Part shown: piece after piece, positions 9,362-18,225 of the stretch
Position numbering within the stretch: position 1 is the first letter of the stretch
How the letters are laid out: the number at the start of each line of letters is the position of its first letter
Assembly (NCBI RefSeq): GCF_010726245.1
Contig: NZ_AP022561.1
Span: 4,712,001 to 4,776,000, forward strand
From: Mycolicibacterium aichiense
Lineage (GTDB): Bacteria > Actinomycetota > Actinomycetes > Mycobacteriales > Mycobacteriaceae
DNA length: 64,000 bases
Reading direction: 5' to 3'
Program-made: the position numbers and the translations under genes
Notes under the pieces: model-generated
Seen by the model: only the letters and a program-made list of their open reading frames with translations
The model's database searches: none
Told to the model about the DNA's origin: nothing

Positions 9362-9661
9362 TCAGGGGGTTTGCAGCAGCTGGTCCAAGCCCGGCAACTG
9401 CGGGACCAACCGATCGACGAGCAGCTCGAGACTGTTCTGCGCCCCGGACTCTGCCGGCGGTGCGGGCCGAACAGGGGCCGGGGACGCCGGGTGCGCGGCC
9501 GGCTGGCTGCGCGGCGCGGGTGGCACGCGGTGGACGTCGACGCTTGCCGCGCTGACCATCAGCACCGACGCGACGATTCCGCCGAGCACAGCCAGCAGTG
9601 CCGCGCCGCCGAACAGGACCGACGGCGGGTATGCCGGCTGCTGAAAGTCGTCGTCGTCCAT
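9362..9661 (-). CDS. Small single-pass membrane protein, Pro/Ala-rich
   Basis: A 99-residue protein of unknown function starting MDDDDFQQPAYPP. An acidic N terminus is followed by one transmembrane segment (about residues 16-37, VLFGGAALLAVLGGIVASVL) and a Pro/Ala/Arg-rich extracytoplasmic stretch, ending in a hydrophobic LELLVDRLVPQLPGLDQLL helix. The ATG at 9661 follows a GGGGTGGGG purine run; the open frame continues upstream but would run through the tuf terminator. It lies downstream of tuf on the same strand, behind that terminator. Such small anchored proteins are frequent in mycobacteria. Confidence 0.65.
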   Translation of the reverse strand: MDDDDFQQPAYPPSVLFGGAALLAVLGGIVASVLMVSAASVDVHRVPPAPRSQPAAHPASPAPVRPAPPAESGAQNSLELLVDRLVPQLPGLDQLLQTP

Positions 9662-9723
9662 GGCCCCACCCCGCTGTGGATGCCGAAGCCTAGCACCGGC
9701 GCGCGAGTGGTTGGCGACAAACG

Positions 9724-9757
9724 AAAGCGGCGCCCACCCGAAGGTGAGCGCCGCTTC
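9724..9757 (-). terminator. Intrinsic terminator after tuf
   Basis: An inverted repeat AAGCGGCGC / GCGCCGCTT with an inner CACC/GGTG extension lies 20 bp past the tuf stop. On the minus strand the stem is followed by TTTCGTTTG. It is well placed to end the rpsL-rpsG-fusA-tuf transcript. Confidence 0.75.
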
Positions 9758-9776
9758 GCGGAACTGGATCAGATCA

Positions 9777-10967
9777 TCACTTGATGATCTTGGTGACCCG
9801 GCCGGCGCCGACGGTGCGGCCACCTTCACGGATCGCGAACCGCAGGCCCTCGTCCATGGCCACGGGCTGGATCAGCTTGACGGAGATGTCGGTGTTGTCA
9901 CCGGGCATCACCATCTCGGTGCCCTCGGGGAGGGTCACCACGCCGGTCACGTCCGTGGTACGGAAGTAGAACTGCGGGCGGTAGTTGTTGAAGAACGGCG
10001 TGTGCCGGCCGCCCTCGTCCTTGGACAGGATGTAGACGCTGCCCTCGAACTCGGTGTGCGGGGTGGTGGTGCCGGGCTTCACGACGACCTGGCCGCGCTC
10101 GACGTCTTCGCGCTTGACGCCACGAACCAGCAGACCGACGTTGTCACCGGCCTGGCCCTGGTCGAGCAGCTTGCGGAACATCTCCACACCGGTGACCGTG
10201 GTCTTGGTGGTGGTGGGACGGATGCCGACGATCTCGACTTCCTCGTTCACGTTGATCACGCCACGCTCGACACGACCGGTGACCACGGTGCCGCGGCCGG
10301 TGATCGTGAAGACGTCCTCGACGGGCATCAGGAACGGCTTGTCGGTGTCGCGGACCGGGTCCGGGATCGACTCGTCGACAGCGTCCATCAGGTCCTCGAC
10401 ACTCTTGACCCACTGCGGGTCGCCCTCGAGGGCCTTGAGCGCGGACACCTTGATGACCGGGGCTTCCTCGTCGAACTCCTGGGCGGCCAGCAGTTCGCGG
10501 ACCTCCATCTCGACGAGCTCCAGGAGCTCCTCGTCGTCGACCATGTCGGCCTTGTTCAGAGCCACCAGGATGTAGGGGACGCCGACCTGGCGGGCAAGCA
10601 GCACGTGCTCACGGGTCTGCGGCATCGGACCGTCCGTGGCGGCGACCACCAGAATCGCGCCGTCCATCTGGGCGGCACCGGTGATCATGTTCTTGATGTA
10701 GTCAGCGTGACCGGGGGCGTCGACGTGCGCGTAGTGACGCTTCTCGGTCTGGTACTCCACGTGGGAGATGTTGATGGTGATACCGCGCTGACGCTCCTCG
10801 GGCGCATTGTCGATCTGGTCGAATGCGCGCGATTCGTTCAACTCCGGGTACTTGTCGTGCAGAACCTTGGTGATTGCTGCAGTCAGCGTGGTCTTGCCGT
10901 GGTCAACGTGACCGATGGTCCCGATGTTGACGTGCGGCTTCGTCCGCTCGAACTTCGCCTTCGCCAC
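9777..10967 (-). CDS. tuf: Translation elongation factor EF-Tu
   Basis: A 396-residue GTPase that delivers aminoacyl-tRNA to the ribosome. G1 is [15 protein letters not shown] (near residue 19), G2 includes the [12 protein letters not shown] switch I region, G3 is DAPGHADY, and G4 is [10 protein letters not shown]. The beta-barrel domains 2 and 3 run to the conserved end [15 protein letters not shown]. Length is standard for actinobacteria. ATG at 10967 follows AGGAGG. It is the last gene of the str operon, 86 bp after fusA, with an intrinsic terminator downstream. Very high expression is expected. Confidence 0.99.
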   Translation of the reverse strand: MAKAKFERTKPHVNIGTIGHVDHGKTTLTAAITKVLHDKYPELNESRAFDQIDNAPEERQRGITINISHVEYQTEKRHYAHVDAPGHADYIKNMITGAAQMDGAILVVAATDGPMPQTREHVLLARQVGVPYILVALNKADMVDDEELLELVEMEVRELLAAQEFDEEAPVIKVSALKALEGDPQWVKSVEDLMDAVDESIPDPVRDTDKPFLMPVEDVFTITGRGTVVTGRVERGVINVNEEVEIVGIRPTTTKTTVTGVEMFRKLLDQGQAGDNVGLLVRGVKREDVERGQVVVKPGTTTPHTEFEGSVYILSKDEGGRHTPFFNNYRPQFYFRTTDVTGVVTLPEGTEMVMPGDNTDISVKLIQPVAMDEGLRFAIREGGRTVGAGRVTKIIK

Positions 10968-11053
10968 TTCTGTGTCCTCCTGGACTTGTTGTTTGCAAGC
11001 TAGTTGCAGTGTTGATGTTTTCAGTTGTGGTCCGCCAAGCCGGCGGGCCAGGA

Positions 11054-13156
11054 TTACTGACCCGTCGCCTTCGCGATGATCTCCTTCGACACGTTCGCCG
11101 GAACTTCGGCGTACGAGTCGAACACCATGGAGTAGTTAGCCCGGCCCTGCGTCTTCGACCGGAGGTCGCCGACGTAGCCGAACATCTCCGACAGCGGAAC
11201 CTGCGCCTTGACGACGCGCGCACCGCTGCGCTCCTCCATGGCCTGGATCTGACCACGGCGGGAGTTCAGGTCGCCGATCACATCACCCATGTAGTCCTCG
11301 GGCGTGGTGACCTCGACGGCCATGATCGGTTCCAGGATGACCGGCTGCGCCATGGCGGCAGCCTTCTTCAGCACCTGGGAGCCGGCGATCTTGAAGGCCA
11401 TTTCCGATGAGTCGACGTCGTGGTACGCACCGTCGAGCAGCACGACCTTCACGTTGACCAGCGGGTAGCCGGCCAGCACGCCGTACTGCATGGCGTCCTG
11501 TGCACCAGCATCCACCGAGGGGATGTACTCCCGCGGGATGCGGCCACCGGTGACCTTGTTCTCGAACTCGTAGGTCGCACCGTCCTCGCCGGTAAACGGC
11601 TCGAGGTTGATGAGGACCTTCGCGAACTGGCCCGAACCGCCGGTCTGCTTCTTGTGCGTGAACTCGACGTTGGTGGCAGCGCGCTTGATGGTTTCCTTGT
11701 AGGCCACCTGTGGCTTGCCGACGTTGGCCTCGACCTTGAACTCGCGGCGCATCCGGTCCACCAGGATGTCCAGGTGCAGCTCGCCCATACCGCCGATGAC
11801 GGTCTGGCCGGTCTCCTGATCCAGGTGCACCTTGAAGGTCGGATCCTCTTCGGCGAGCTTCTGGATGGAGAGGCTCAGCTTCTCCTGGTCACTCTTGGTC
11901 TTGGGCTCGATGGCGACCTCGATCACGGGATCGGGGAACGTCATCGACTCCAGCACGATCTGGTTGTTCGGATCGCTCAGGGTGTCACCGGTGGTGGTGT
12001 CCTTGAGGCCGATCACCGCGTAGATGTGACCGGCGGACGCCGACTCGACCGGGTTCTCCTTGTTGGAGTGCATCTGGAACAGCTTGCCCAGCCGCTCCTT
12101 CTTGCCCTTGGTCGAGTTGATGACCTGCGCGCCGGAGTCGACCTTGCCCGAGTACACCCGGACGTAGGTCAGCTTGCCGAAGAACGGGTGCGTGGCGACC
12201 TTGAACGCCAGCCCGGCGAACGGCTCGTCGGCCGACGGCTTGCGCGAGATGATCTCGTCTTCCTTGCCCGGGACGTGGCCTTCGGCGGCCGCAACGTCCA
12301 GCGGGGTCGGGAGGTAGTCGATGACCGCGTCGAGCATGGGCTGCACGCCCTTGTTCTTGAACGCGGACCCGCACAACACCGGGTAGCCGGCGCTGGTGAC
12401 GGTCAGCTTGCGCAGACCACCCTTGATCTCCTCGACGGTGAGTTCTTCGCCGCCCAGGTACTTCTCCATGAGGTCGTCATCGGCTTCGGCGATGGCCTCG
12501 ATCATCGCGGTGCGGTATTCCTCGGCCTTTTCCTGCAGATCGGCCGGGATGTCGACGACGTCGTACTTCTCGCCGAGCTTCGTCTCACCGCGCCAGACCT
12601 TGGCCTTCATCTCGACCAGGTCGACGACGCCCTCGAAGTCACCTTCGGAGCCGATCGGCAACTGGATCGGGACGACGTTCGCGCCGAGGCGATCCTTCAT
12701 CGTCTGCACCGAGAAGTAGAAGTCGGCGCCCAGCTTGTCCATCTTGTTGACGAAGCAGATGCGCGGGACGTCGTACTTGTCGGCCTGACGCCAGACCTGC
12801 TCGGACTGCGGCTCGACACCTTCCTTGCCGTCGAAGACGGCGACGGCACCGTCGAGCACGCGCAGCGAGCGCTCCACCTCGACCGTGAAGTCGACGTGGC
12901 CCGGGGTGTCGATGATGTTGATCTGGTTGTCGTTCCAGAAGCAGGTGGTAGCGGCCGAGGTGATGGTGATACCCCGCTCCTGCTCCTGCTCCATCCAGTC
13001 CATCGTGGCGGCACCGTCGTGCACCTCACCGATCTTGTACGAGATACCGGTGTAGAAGAGGATGCGCTCGGTCGTCGTCGTCTTGCCGGCATCGATGTGC
13101 GCCATGATGCCGATGTTGCGGACCTTGTTCAGGTCGGTGAGCACGTCCTGTGCCAC
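11054..13156 (-). CDS. fusA: Translation elongation factor EF-G
   Basis: A 700-residue GTPase catalysing ribosomal translocation and, with ribosome recycling factor, subunit splitting. The G domain has [14 protein letters not shown] (G1), [11 protein letters not shown] (switch I), DTPGHVDFT (G3) and [11 protein letters not shown] (G4). Domains II to V follow, with [20 protein letters not shown] in domain III and a normal C-terminal domain ending AKATGQ. ATG at 13156 gives the usual [16 protein letters not shown] start. It sits between rpsG and tuf in the conserved order. No obvious fusidic-acid resistance truncation is seen, though individual substitutions were not compared. Confidence 0.99.
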   Translation of the reverse strand: MAQDVLTDLNKVRNIGIMAHIDAGKTTTTERILFYTGISYKIGEVHDGAATMDWMEQEQERGITITSAATTCFWNDNQINIIDTPGHVDFTVEVERSLRVLDGAVAVFDGKEGVEPQSEQVWRQADKYDVPRICFVNKMDKLGADFYFSVQTMKDRLGANVVPIQLPIGSEGDFEGVVDLVEMKAKVWRGETKLGEKYDVVDIPADLQEKAEEYRTAMIEAIAEADDDLMEKYLGGEELTVEEIKGGLRKLTVTSAGYPVLCGSAFKNKGVQPMLDAVIDYLPTPLDVAAAEGHVPGKEDEIISRKPSADEPFAGLAFKVATHPFFGKLTYVRVYSGKVDSGAQVINSTKGKKERLGKLFQMHSNKENPVESASAGHIYAVIGLKDTTTGDTLSDPNNQIVLESMTFPDPVIEVAIEPKTKSDQEKLSLSIQKLAEEDPTFKVHLDQETGQTVIGGMGELHLDILVDRMRREFKVEANVGKPQVAYKETIKRAATNVEFTHKKQTGGSGQFAKVLINLEPFTGEDGATYEFENKVTGGRIPREYIPSVDAGAQDAMQYGVLAGYPLVNVKVVLLDGAYHDVDSSEMAFKIAGSQVLKKAAAMAQPVILEPIMAVEVTTPEDYMGDVIGDLNSRRGQIQAMEERSGARVVKAQVPLSEMFGYVGDLRSKTQGRANYSMVFDSYAEVPANVSKEIIAKATGQ

Positions 13157-13238
13157 GGCTAAATTCCCACTCTTTCGCTTCTCAATTTGGTGTGGTCATG
13201 CGCCGGCAGCCGCCACGCGGTGGCCGCCGGCAGTGCAA

Positions 13239-13709
13239 TCACCAGCGGTAGTGCGCGAAGGCCCGGTTCGCCTCGGCCATCTTGTGGGTGTCTTCACGCC
13301 GCTTCACGGCTGCACCCAGGCCATTGCTGGCGTCGAGAATCTCGTTCGCCAGCCGCTCGATCATGGTCTTCTCGCGGCGCGCCTTGGAGAAGCTCACCAA
13401 CCAGCGCAGGGCCAGAGTGGTGGAGCGTTCCGGGCGGACCTCGACGGGCACCTGATAGGTAGCGCCACCGACACGACGGCTGCGCACCTCCAGGGCGGGC
13501 TTGACGTTGTCGAGAGCGCGCTTCAGGGTGATGACCGGATCGGTGCCGGTCTTGTCACGAGCCTGCTCGAGCGCACCATAAACAATGCGTTCTGCCAGCG
13601 ATTTCTTCCCGTCCAGCAGAACTTTGTTGACCAGCTGGGTGACCAGCTGCGAGCCGTAGACCGGGTCATTGACCAACGGGCGCTTCGGCGCGGGACCCTT
13701 GCGCGGCAT
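13239..13709 (-). CDS. rpsG: 30S ribosomal protein S7
   Basis: A 156-residue primary 16S rRNA-binding protein that nucleates assembly of the 30S head. [20 protein letters not shown] and the C-terminal [11 protein letters not shown] are typical of actinobacterial S7, and length is exact for the family. The ATG overlaps the rpsL stop by one base (TAATG), so translation is coupled. In other bacteria S7 represses its own operon by binding the intergenic mRNA; here the overlap leaves no intergenic hairpin for that, so control would have to act elsewhere. Confidence 0.99.
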   Translation of the reverse strand: MPRKGPAPKRPLVNDPVYGSQLVTQLVNKVLLDGKKSLAERIVYGALEQARDKTGTDPVITLKRALDNVKPALEVRSRRVGGATYQVPVEVRPERSTTLALRWLVSFSKARREKTMIERLANEILDASNGLGAAVKRREDTHKMAEANRAFAHYRW

Positions 13710-14083
13710 TAGCTCTTCTCCTTCTTCGCGCCGTAACGGCTACGGGCCTGCTTGCGGTTCTTGACACCCTGGGTGTCCAGCGAGCCGCGGATGATCTTGT
13801 AGCGAACGCCGGGGAGGTCCTTCACACGACCGCCGCGGACCAGCACCATCGAGTGCTCCTGGAGGTTGTGGCCCTCACCGGGGATGTAAGCGGTCACCTC
13901 GACGCCGGTCGTCAGCTTCACGCGCGCGACCTTGCGAAGTGCCGAGTTCGGCTTCTTCGGGGTGGTCGTGTACACGCGGGTGCACACGCCGCGGCGCTGC
14001 GGGCTGCCCTTGAGGGCCGCGGTCTTGACCTTCGCGACCTTGTCGGTGCGACCCTTGCGGACCAGCTGCTGAATGGTTGGCAT
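13709..14083 (-). CDS. rpsL: 30S ribosomal protein S12
   Basis: A 124-residue protein of the decoding centre. The conserved loop [13 protein letters not shown] carries Lys43, and VKDLPGVRY carries Lys88. These are the two residues whose replacement causes streptomycin resistance in mycobacteria, so the allele is the susceptible form at both. The C-terminal basic tail [11 protein letters not shown] is normal. It is the first gene of the str operon and is preceded by a leader of nearly 200 nt. Confidence 0.99.
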   Translation of the reverse strand: MPTIQQLVRKGRTDKVAKVKTAALKGSPQRRGVCTRVYTTTPKKPNSALRKVARVKLTTGVEVTAYIPGEGHNLQEHSMVLVRGGRVKDLPGVRYKIIRGSLDTQGVKNRKQARSRYGAKKEKS

Positions 14084-14285
14084 CTACCGGCTTTCTTCTC
14101 TCGTACGTCTTTCGGCGCTTCTCAAGTCTCTGTACTGCTGTTTTCACCCCGCCGCGTACCCCGCTGCCGGGCGTGTCGCACACACCGTGCACCGGTCGAA
14201 TCCGATGCATACTGGACATGCGAATTTGCCCGGCGTGCGCGCATGCGTCCCCGCAAGCGCCCCTATCGGCCAGGCACGAGCTTCC

Positions 14286-14314
14286 ACGATACCAGGCGGG
14301 GCACGCCCCTCCAA
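14286..14314 (-). promoter_or_regulatory. rpsL: Candidate str operon promoter
   Basis: On the minus strand TTGGAG (14314-14309), a 17-bp spacer and TATCGT (14291-14286, a TANNNT -10) form a good sigma-A-type promoter. It predicts a start near 14279 and a leader of about 196 nt before rpsL. The 320-bp gap 14084-14403 holds no gene that I can support; the rest of it is this leader plus GC-rich sequence. Confidence 0.55.
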
Positions 14315-14403
14315 ACTCGGTGCACGGCGCCTTACTGCAGGTCAACGCCTGAATGCTGGCGCCGGTTCCCGACAGCACCGAATATTCGGGTGCCCGGGTG
14401 GGC

Positions 14404-15042
14404 TCAGCCGTCCGCTTCGTTCCGCCGTGCCATCCCGGCCGCCAGTCGCAGGACCATGTCGGAGAACACCGCGTCGGTGTCCACCATGTTCATCACGCCC
14501 GTCATCTCCAGCAGGACGAAACCGTGGATCGCCGCCCAGAACTCCAGCGAGGCGTAGAACGCACCGTCGCCGTCCAGGCCGTACGACGCCAGCACCTCGA
14601 TCACCGGCGCAGCCGCAGCGTGGGACGCGGCGGTGAACTCGGGGTCGTCACCGCCCAGGGGCATGCGGGTGAAAGCCGAGTATCGGCCCGGGTGATGGTG
14701 GGCATAACTGCGGTAGGCGCTGGCCATCGCTGTCACGGCATCGTCGCGGGTGCGGCCCTGCCCGGCGGCCGACAGCATCCGCAGGATGTCGTCGACGACA
14801 TGCATGCGGACCGTGCGGCGCAGATCATCCAGGCTGTGAACGTGGTTGTAGAGCGACGGACCCTTGGTGCCCAACTGGGTGGCCAGAGCGTTGATGGTCA
14901 GTCCGTCCCAGCCTTCCCGATCGAGGAAGGTCAGGGCCGCGTTGACGATGACCTCGCGGCTGAGCTTGTTCGACCTCGCGGACGACCGGTTTCCGGGGCG
15001 CGGGCGGACAGCCGCCGACTCCGGTTCCGGCCGAGATGTCAT
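14404..15042 (-). CDS. TetR/AcrR family transcriptional regulator
   Basis: A 212-residue repressor-type protein. After a 25-residue basic, low-complexity start, the helix-turn-helix covers about residues 28-75 (SREVIVNAALTFLDREGWDG, then GTKGPSLYNHVHSLDDLR, a typical TetR recognition helix). The C-terminal region resembles the TetR WHG-type ligand domain (HPGRYSAFTRMP, FWAAIHGFVLLEMTG). It lies just upstream of the str operon on the same strand, the position of Rv0681. Ligand and target are unknown. The neighbouring DUF3060 gene on the other strand is a possible target, by proximity only. Confidence 0.92.
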   Translation of the reverse strand: MTSRPEPESAAVRPRPGNRSSARSNKLSREVIVNAALTFLDREGWDGLTINALATQLGTKGPSLYNHVHSLDDLRRTVRMHVVDDILRMLSAAGQGRTRDDAVTAMASAYRSYAHHHPGRYSAFTRMPLGGDDPEFTAASHAAAAPVIEVLASYGLDGDGAFYASLEFWAAIHGFVLLEMTGVMNMVDTDAVFSDMVLRLAAGMARRNEADG

Positions 15043-15401
15043 CGCAAGTCCTTCACTGGTGGATCGACGGAGAACTCTAGTTGACCGACCGACTGCTCCG
15101 TGGGCTCCAACTCGGGTTGAGTGAAAGTTGAGACATGTCGGTGAGCTGGGGACACCACGTCGGCGCGTACATCATGACCGGCGCTGCCGCCCTGAAGGCG
15201 GGTATCACCGGAACGGTCACATCCACGGTGCAGAACCACATCGCCGGGACGAGATCATGCCGGGCAGTCACCACGCAGGGGTCGTAGAACACCGTGATGG
15301 CCGATAACGTCGTCTACAACACCACGGCCTCGATGTGGGCCGCGAGGTAGGAATGACAACCGGATCGACCGCGTTCCGGGGTAATCGCGAAGGACGGACG
15401 A
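15043..15401. other. 359-bp gap between TetR and DUF3060 genes, possible coding remnant
   Basis: Divergent promoter region. On the plus strand an ATG at 15135 opens a 50-codon frame (MSVSWGHHVGAYIMTGAAAL...) that meets a TAG near 15285 and continues in the same frame for about 20 codons (NTVMADNVVYNTT). That pattern could be a decayed gene, but I recognise no family and it may be chance in GC-rich DNA. An AAGGACGG ribosome site for the DUF3060 gene lies at the right end. Confidence 0.3.
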
Positions 15402-15806
15402 ATGCCGATGCACTCCCCCACCCTCATCGCTGGGATCAGCGTTCTCGCCGCCATCGCCTTGGCGGGTTGCGGATCCACCAGTAAGGAATCACCCTCCCCG
15501 ACGGCCACCGCCGGACAGTCCGGAGCACAGGTGGAAGTGGGCAACACCATCAATTACGGCTCGTTCGGCACGACCGCGGAGATCGACTGCGCCGACGGCA
15601 AGTCGCTGAACGTCGGCGGTTCCAACAACACCTTGACGGTCAAAGGCACGTGCGCGTCGGTGAACATCGGCGGCGCGGACAACAAGATCACGTTCGGCAC
15701 GATCGACAAGGAACTCTCCGTCGTCGGCCTCAACAACACGATCACCTACAAGGGCGACCCGAAGGTGAACAACCTGGGCTCAGGGAACACGCTCAACAAG
15801 TCGTAG
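15402..15806 (+). CDS. DUF3060 lipoprotein
   Basis: A 134-residue secreted lipoprotein. The signal peptide MPMHSPTLIAGISVLAAIA ends in a lipobox LAGC with Cys23, followed by a Ser/Thr/Pro linker and then repeating short beta units rich in Gly-Asn and Asn-Asn (VGGSNNTLTV, IGGADNKITF, VGLNNTITY, GSGNTLNKS). These are the DUF3060 pattern, probably a small beta-helix. AAGGACGG lies 7 bp before the ATG. Its place between the TetR gene and the echA5 chain resembles Rv0679c/Rv0680c. The function of this family is not established. Confidence 0.9.
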   Translation: MPMHSPTLIAGISVLAAIALAGCGSTSKESPSPTATAGQSGAQVEVGNTINYGSFGTTAEIDCADGKSLNVGGSNNTLTVKGTCASVNIGGADNKITFGTIDKELSVVGLNNTITYKGDPKVNNLGSGNTLNKS

Positions 15807-15816
15807 CAGTCGCGGC

Positions 15817-16581
15817 TCACGCCTTCGCACCGTGCCGGCCGGCGCCCTTGGCGAATCGCTGTGCACCGGCAAGAGACTCGGCGGCCACCCGCGACAGGCT
15901 GCCGAATTCGAAGTCCATGGCATCGGCTTCGGACCGACCCCACTGGTGCAGCGCCGACATCCGGTCCGAGCGCAGGCACAGCTGCGGAAGCTGGGCCAGT
16001 TCGGCGGCGAGTTCCTCGGCGGCCTGGCGGCTCTGGCCTGCCGGGACCACGCGATTGGCCAGGCCGATGGCCAGTGCTTCCTCGGCGCCCACGGCCCGGC
16101 CGGTCAGGATCAGGTCCATCGCCCGGCTGTGGCCGATGAGACGAGGCAGGCGCACAGTGCCGCCGTCGATCAGCGGAACCCCCCACCGGCGACAGAACAC
16201 CCCGAACACGGCATCTTCTTCGGCCACCCGCAGATCGCACCACAGCGCCAGCTCCAGGCCACCGGCCACCGCGTACCCGCTGACCGCGGCGATCACGGGT
16301 TTGGACAACTGCATGCGGCTGGGGCCCATTGGCCCGGGGCCATCGCGGTGGGTGGGATTGGTGTCGGGTGTGCCGATGGCCTTGAGATCGGCTCCGGCAC
16401 AGAAGGTTCCGTTGTCGCCCCACAGGACCGCCACCGATGCCGACTCGTCGTTGTCGAACTCGTCGAAGGCGTTGAACAAGGCCATCGCGGTGGGACCGTC
16501 GACGGCATTACGGGCCTGTGGACGGTCGAGGATCACCGTCGTGACGGGCCCATTCTTTTCGACGCGTACCGGATCGGTCAT
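15817..16581 (-). CDS. echA5: Enoyl-CoA hydratase/isomerase family protein (EchA5-like)
   Basis: A 254-residue crotonase-fold enzyme, probably hydrating or isomerising an enoyl-CoA in beta-oxidation. The CoA oxyanion motif FCAGADLKAIG and AAVSGYAVAGGLELAL are present, the latter containing the second oxyanion region. In the place of the second catalytic Glu the segment reads RRWGVPLIDGGTVRLP, so at least one acidic residue of classic hydratases is not obvious and the precise reaction is uncertain. The ATG overlaps the PaaX-like stop (ATGA). It is last in the fadE8-echA4-paaX-echA5 chain. Confidence 0.9.
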   Translation of the reverse strand: MTDPVRVEKNGPVTTVILDRPQARNAVDGPTAMALFNAFDEFDNDESASVAVLWGDNGTFCAGADLKAIGTPDTNPTHRDGPGPMGPSRMQLSKPVIAAVSGYAVAGGLELALWCDLRVAEEDAVFGVFCRRWGVPLIDGGTVRLPRLIGHSRAMDLILTGRAVGAEEALAIGLANRVVPAGQSRQAAEELAAELAQLPQLCLRSDRMSALHQWGRSEADAMDFEFGSLSRVAAESLAGAQRFAKGAGRHGAKA

Positions 16582-17312
16582 TTTGCCTCCACCAGTTGTC
16601 CCTCATCCCGCCGCGCGACCAGTTCGGCGGCGAAGTCTGCATAGGCCCGCCGCAGCGCGGCGCCCGGCCAGCGCGCCGGCAGCAGTTCGTCCGGCAGCAC
16701 CGGATCGGTGAGCAGGTGGCGCACGATCGCGGCGGCGGCACGGAACCGCGCCGGAATGTCGTCAGCCGCGCCGATGTCATCCAGGAGCTGGCGCCCCGCG
16801 TCGGCCCAGCCAGGCAGATCCCACAGCCGCTCGGTCAGCTCAGCCGGATCGTCGTCACGGGCGTGCAACACCCGCACCCGTTCGGCGATCTCGGCGGGCA
16901 GCTCGTCGTCGAGGTTGTCCGGGCGCAACCAGACGCCCTCCCGGATCTCGCCGAACCGCTTGAGCTGCAGCATATTTCGCAATGAGGCGCGGGCCCGGGC
17001 ATCCATACCGACCGCGGTGATCACCACGGTGACCCAGTCGCCGTTCCAGTCGCGCATGCGCGGGTGGAGTGCATCGTCCTGGCGCCGCTGGCGGGTCAAC
17101 AGCCGGTCCGACAGTCGATACCCGTCATCGGAACGCACCAGATCACCGGCAGCGACCATCCGGGTCAGCGCCACCCGTAGGGTCTGCTCGCGGATCCCGA
17201 AATCCGATGTCAGCCGCAGCAATTCGGCCGAGGTGGCCCACGCCGGGTGAGCGCCGAGCAATACGCTCAGCACCACCGAGCGGGCGGTCATCTTCGCCAA
17301 CGACTGCGGCAC
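16578..17312 (-). CDS. PaaX family transcriptional regulator
   Basis: A 244-residue regulator. The winged-helix N terminus has the PaaX pattern: ELLRLTSDFGIREQTLRVAL, then TRMVAAGDLVRSDDGYRLSD. It is followed by the PaaX core (MRDWNGDWVTVVITAV) and an alpha-helical C-terminal domain (LTERLWDLPGWADAGRQLLD). In other bacteria PaaX represses phenylacetyl-CoA catabolism and responds to the CoA thioester. GTG at 17312 is chosen as just past the echA4 stop with GGGGG upstream; Met8 is another possible start. It lies inside a four-gene acyl-CoA chain and probably controls it, as Rv0674 would in M. tuberculosis. Confidence 0.88.
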   Translation of the reverse strand: MPQSLAKMTARSVVLSVLLGAHPAWATSAELLRLTSDFGIREQTLRVALTRMVAAGDLVRSDDGYRLSDRLLTRQRRQDDALHPRMRDWNGDWVTVVITAVGMDARARASLRNMLQLKRFGEIREGVWLRPDNLDDELPAEIAERVRVLHARDDDPAELTERLWDLPGWADAGRQLLDDIGAADDIPARFRAAAAIVRHLLTDPVLPDELLPARWPGAALRRAYADFAAELVARRDEGQLVEAK

Positions 17313-17316
17313 CGCG

Positions 17317-18225
17317 TCAGACCCCCGACGCGCGGCGGCCGTGGTCACCGAACGGCTCGTCGCGGTGGCGGACCGCCTCCCGGAAGCCGTGTTCGCGGGC
17401 GTCCGCCACGAACGCGTGCCCCTCCGGGGTGTGCCGGGCGATCCCGTCGAACACCGTGCTGACCATCCGGCTGGTCGCAACACCCTGCTGATACAACGCG
17501 GTGTTCATCGCCAGCTTGACCATGATCAACTGGTTCACCGGGACCGCCGCGATTCGCTCGACCAGCCGTTCGGTGCGCTCGTCGAGGTCGGCCGGATCCG
17601 GCGCCTCGACAGCCAGGCCCCACTCGGCGGCCTGCGCGCCGGTGATGCAATCCCCGGTCAGCAGAAGGCGTTTGGCCCGCTGATCACCCAGCCGATGCGC
17701 CCACAGCCCGGCCGCCGGAACACCCCAGACGCGGGTCGGCGGATAACCGATCTTGGCGTCGGAGGCGGCGATCACCTGATCGGCGTGTAGCGCGATATCG
17801 GTGCCGCCAGCCACGCAATAGCCGTGAATCTTGACCACCGTCGGCTTGTCGGCATGCATCAGGCTGGCGAAGCCGCGCACGAAGCGACTCATCATCTGGT
17901 AGTCGATCATCGGGTCCCACGGCCGGTCTGCCTTGTGGTTGACCGCCTGCGTCTTGCCGTCGAGGACGGTGCCCTGCCGGTCCCCACCGCCGGCCGACGA
18001 CGAGCCGTCGGCGTAGGCGCCGAGATCGAAACCGGCGCAGAATCCTTCGCCGCGGCCCGACACCAAGATGACGTGCACGTTGGGGTCCAGGTCGGCGCGT
18101 TCGACCAGCGCGGCCAACTCCAGCGGCGTCTCCGCGACGATCGCGTTGCCCTTGTCGGGCCGGTTGAAGGTGATGCGGGCGATCCGATCAGTGACCTCGT
18201 AGGTCATCGTCTTGAGTTCGGTCAT
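17317..18225 (-). CDS. echA4: Enoyl-CoA hydratase/isomerase family protein (EchA4-like)
   Basis: A 302-residue crotonase-superfamily protein, longer than the usual 260. FCAGFDLGAYADG supplies the first oxyanion-hole region and is followed by a Ser/Gly-rich insert of about 30 residues. KIHGYCVAGGTDIAL gives the second, and YPPTRVWGVPAAGLWAHRLG the active-site helix region. The ATG at 18225 overlaps the fadE8 stop (ATGA); the longer open frame upstream is out-of-frame fadE8 sequence. Homologues with the same insert are found beside fadE8 in mycobacteria. It is likely to act on the enoyl-CoA made by FadE8; the acyl chain is unknown. Confidence 0.9.
   Translation of the reverse strand: MTELKTMTYEVTDRIARITFNRPDKGNAIVAETPLELAALVERADLDPNVHVILVSGRGEGFCAGFDLGAYADGSSSAGGGDRQGTVLDGKTQAVNHKADRPWDPMIDYQMMSRFVRGFASLMHADKPTVVKIHGYCVAGGTDIALHADQVIAASDAKIGYPPTRVWGVPAAGLWAHRLGDQRAKRLLLTGDCITGAQAAEWGLAVEAPDPADLDERTERLVERIAAVPVNQLIMVKLAMNTALYQQGVATSRMVSTVFDGIARHTPEGHAFVADAREHGFREAVRHRDEPFGDHGRRASGV

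Noticed and set aside
14077..14352. Frames in the str operon leader
   Set aside because: Short, without ribosome sites or motifs; the region is better explained as promoter and leader.
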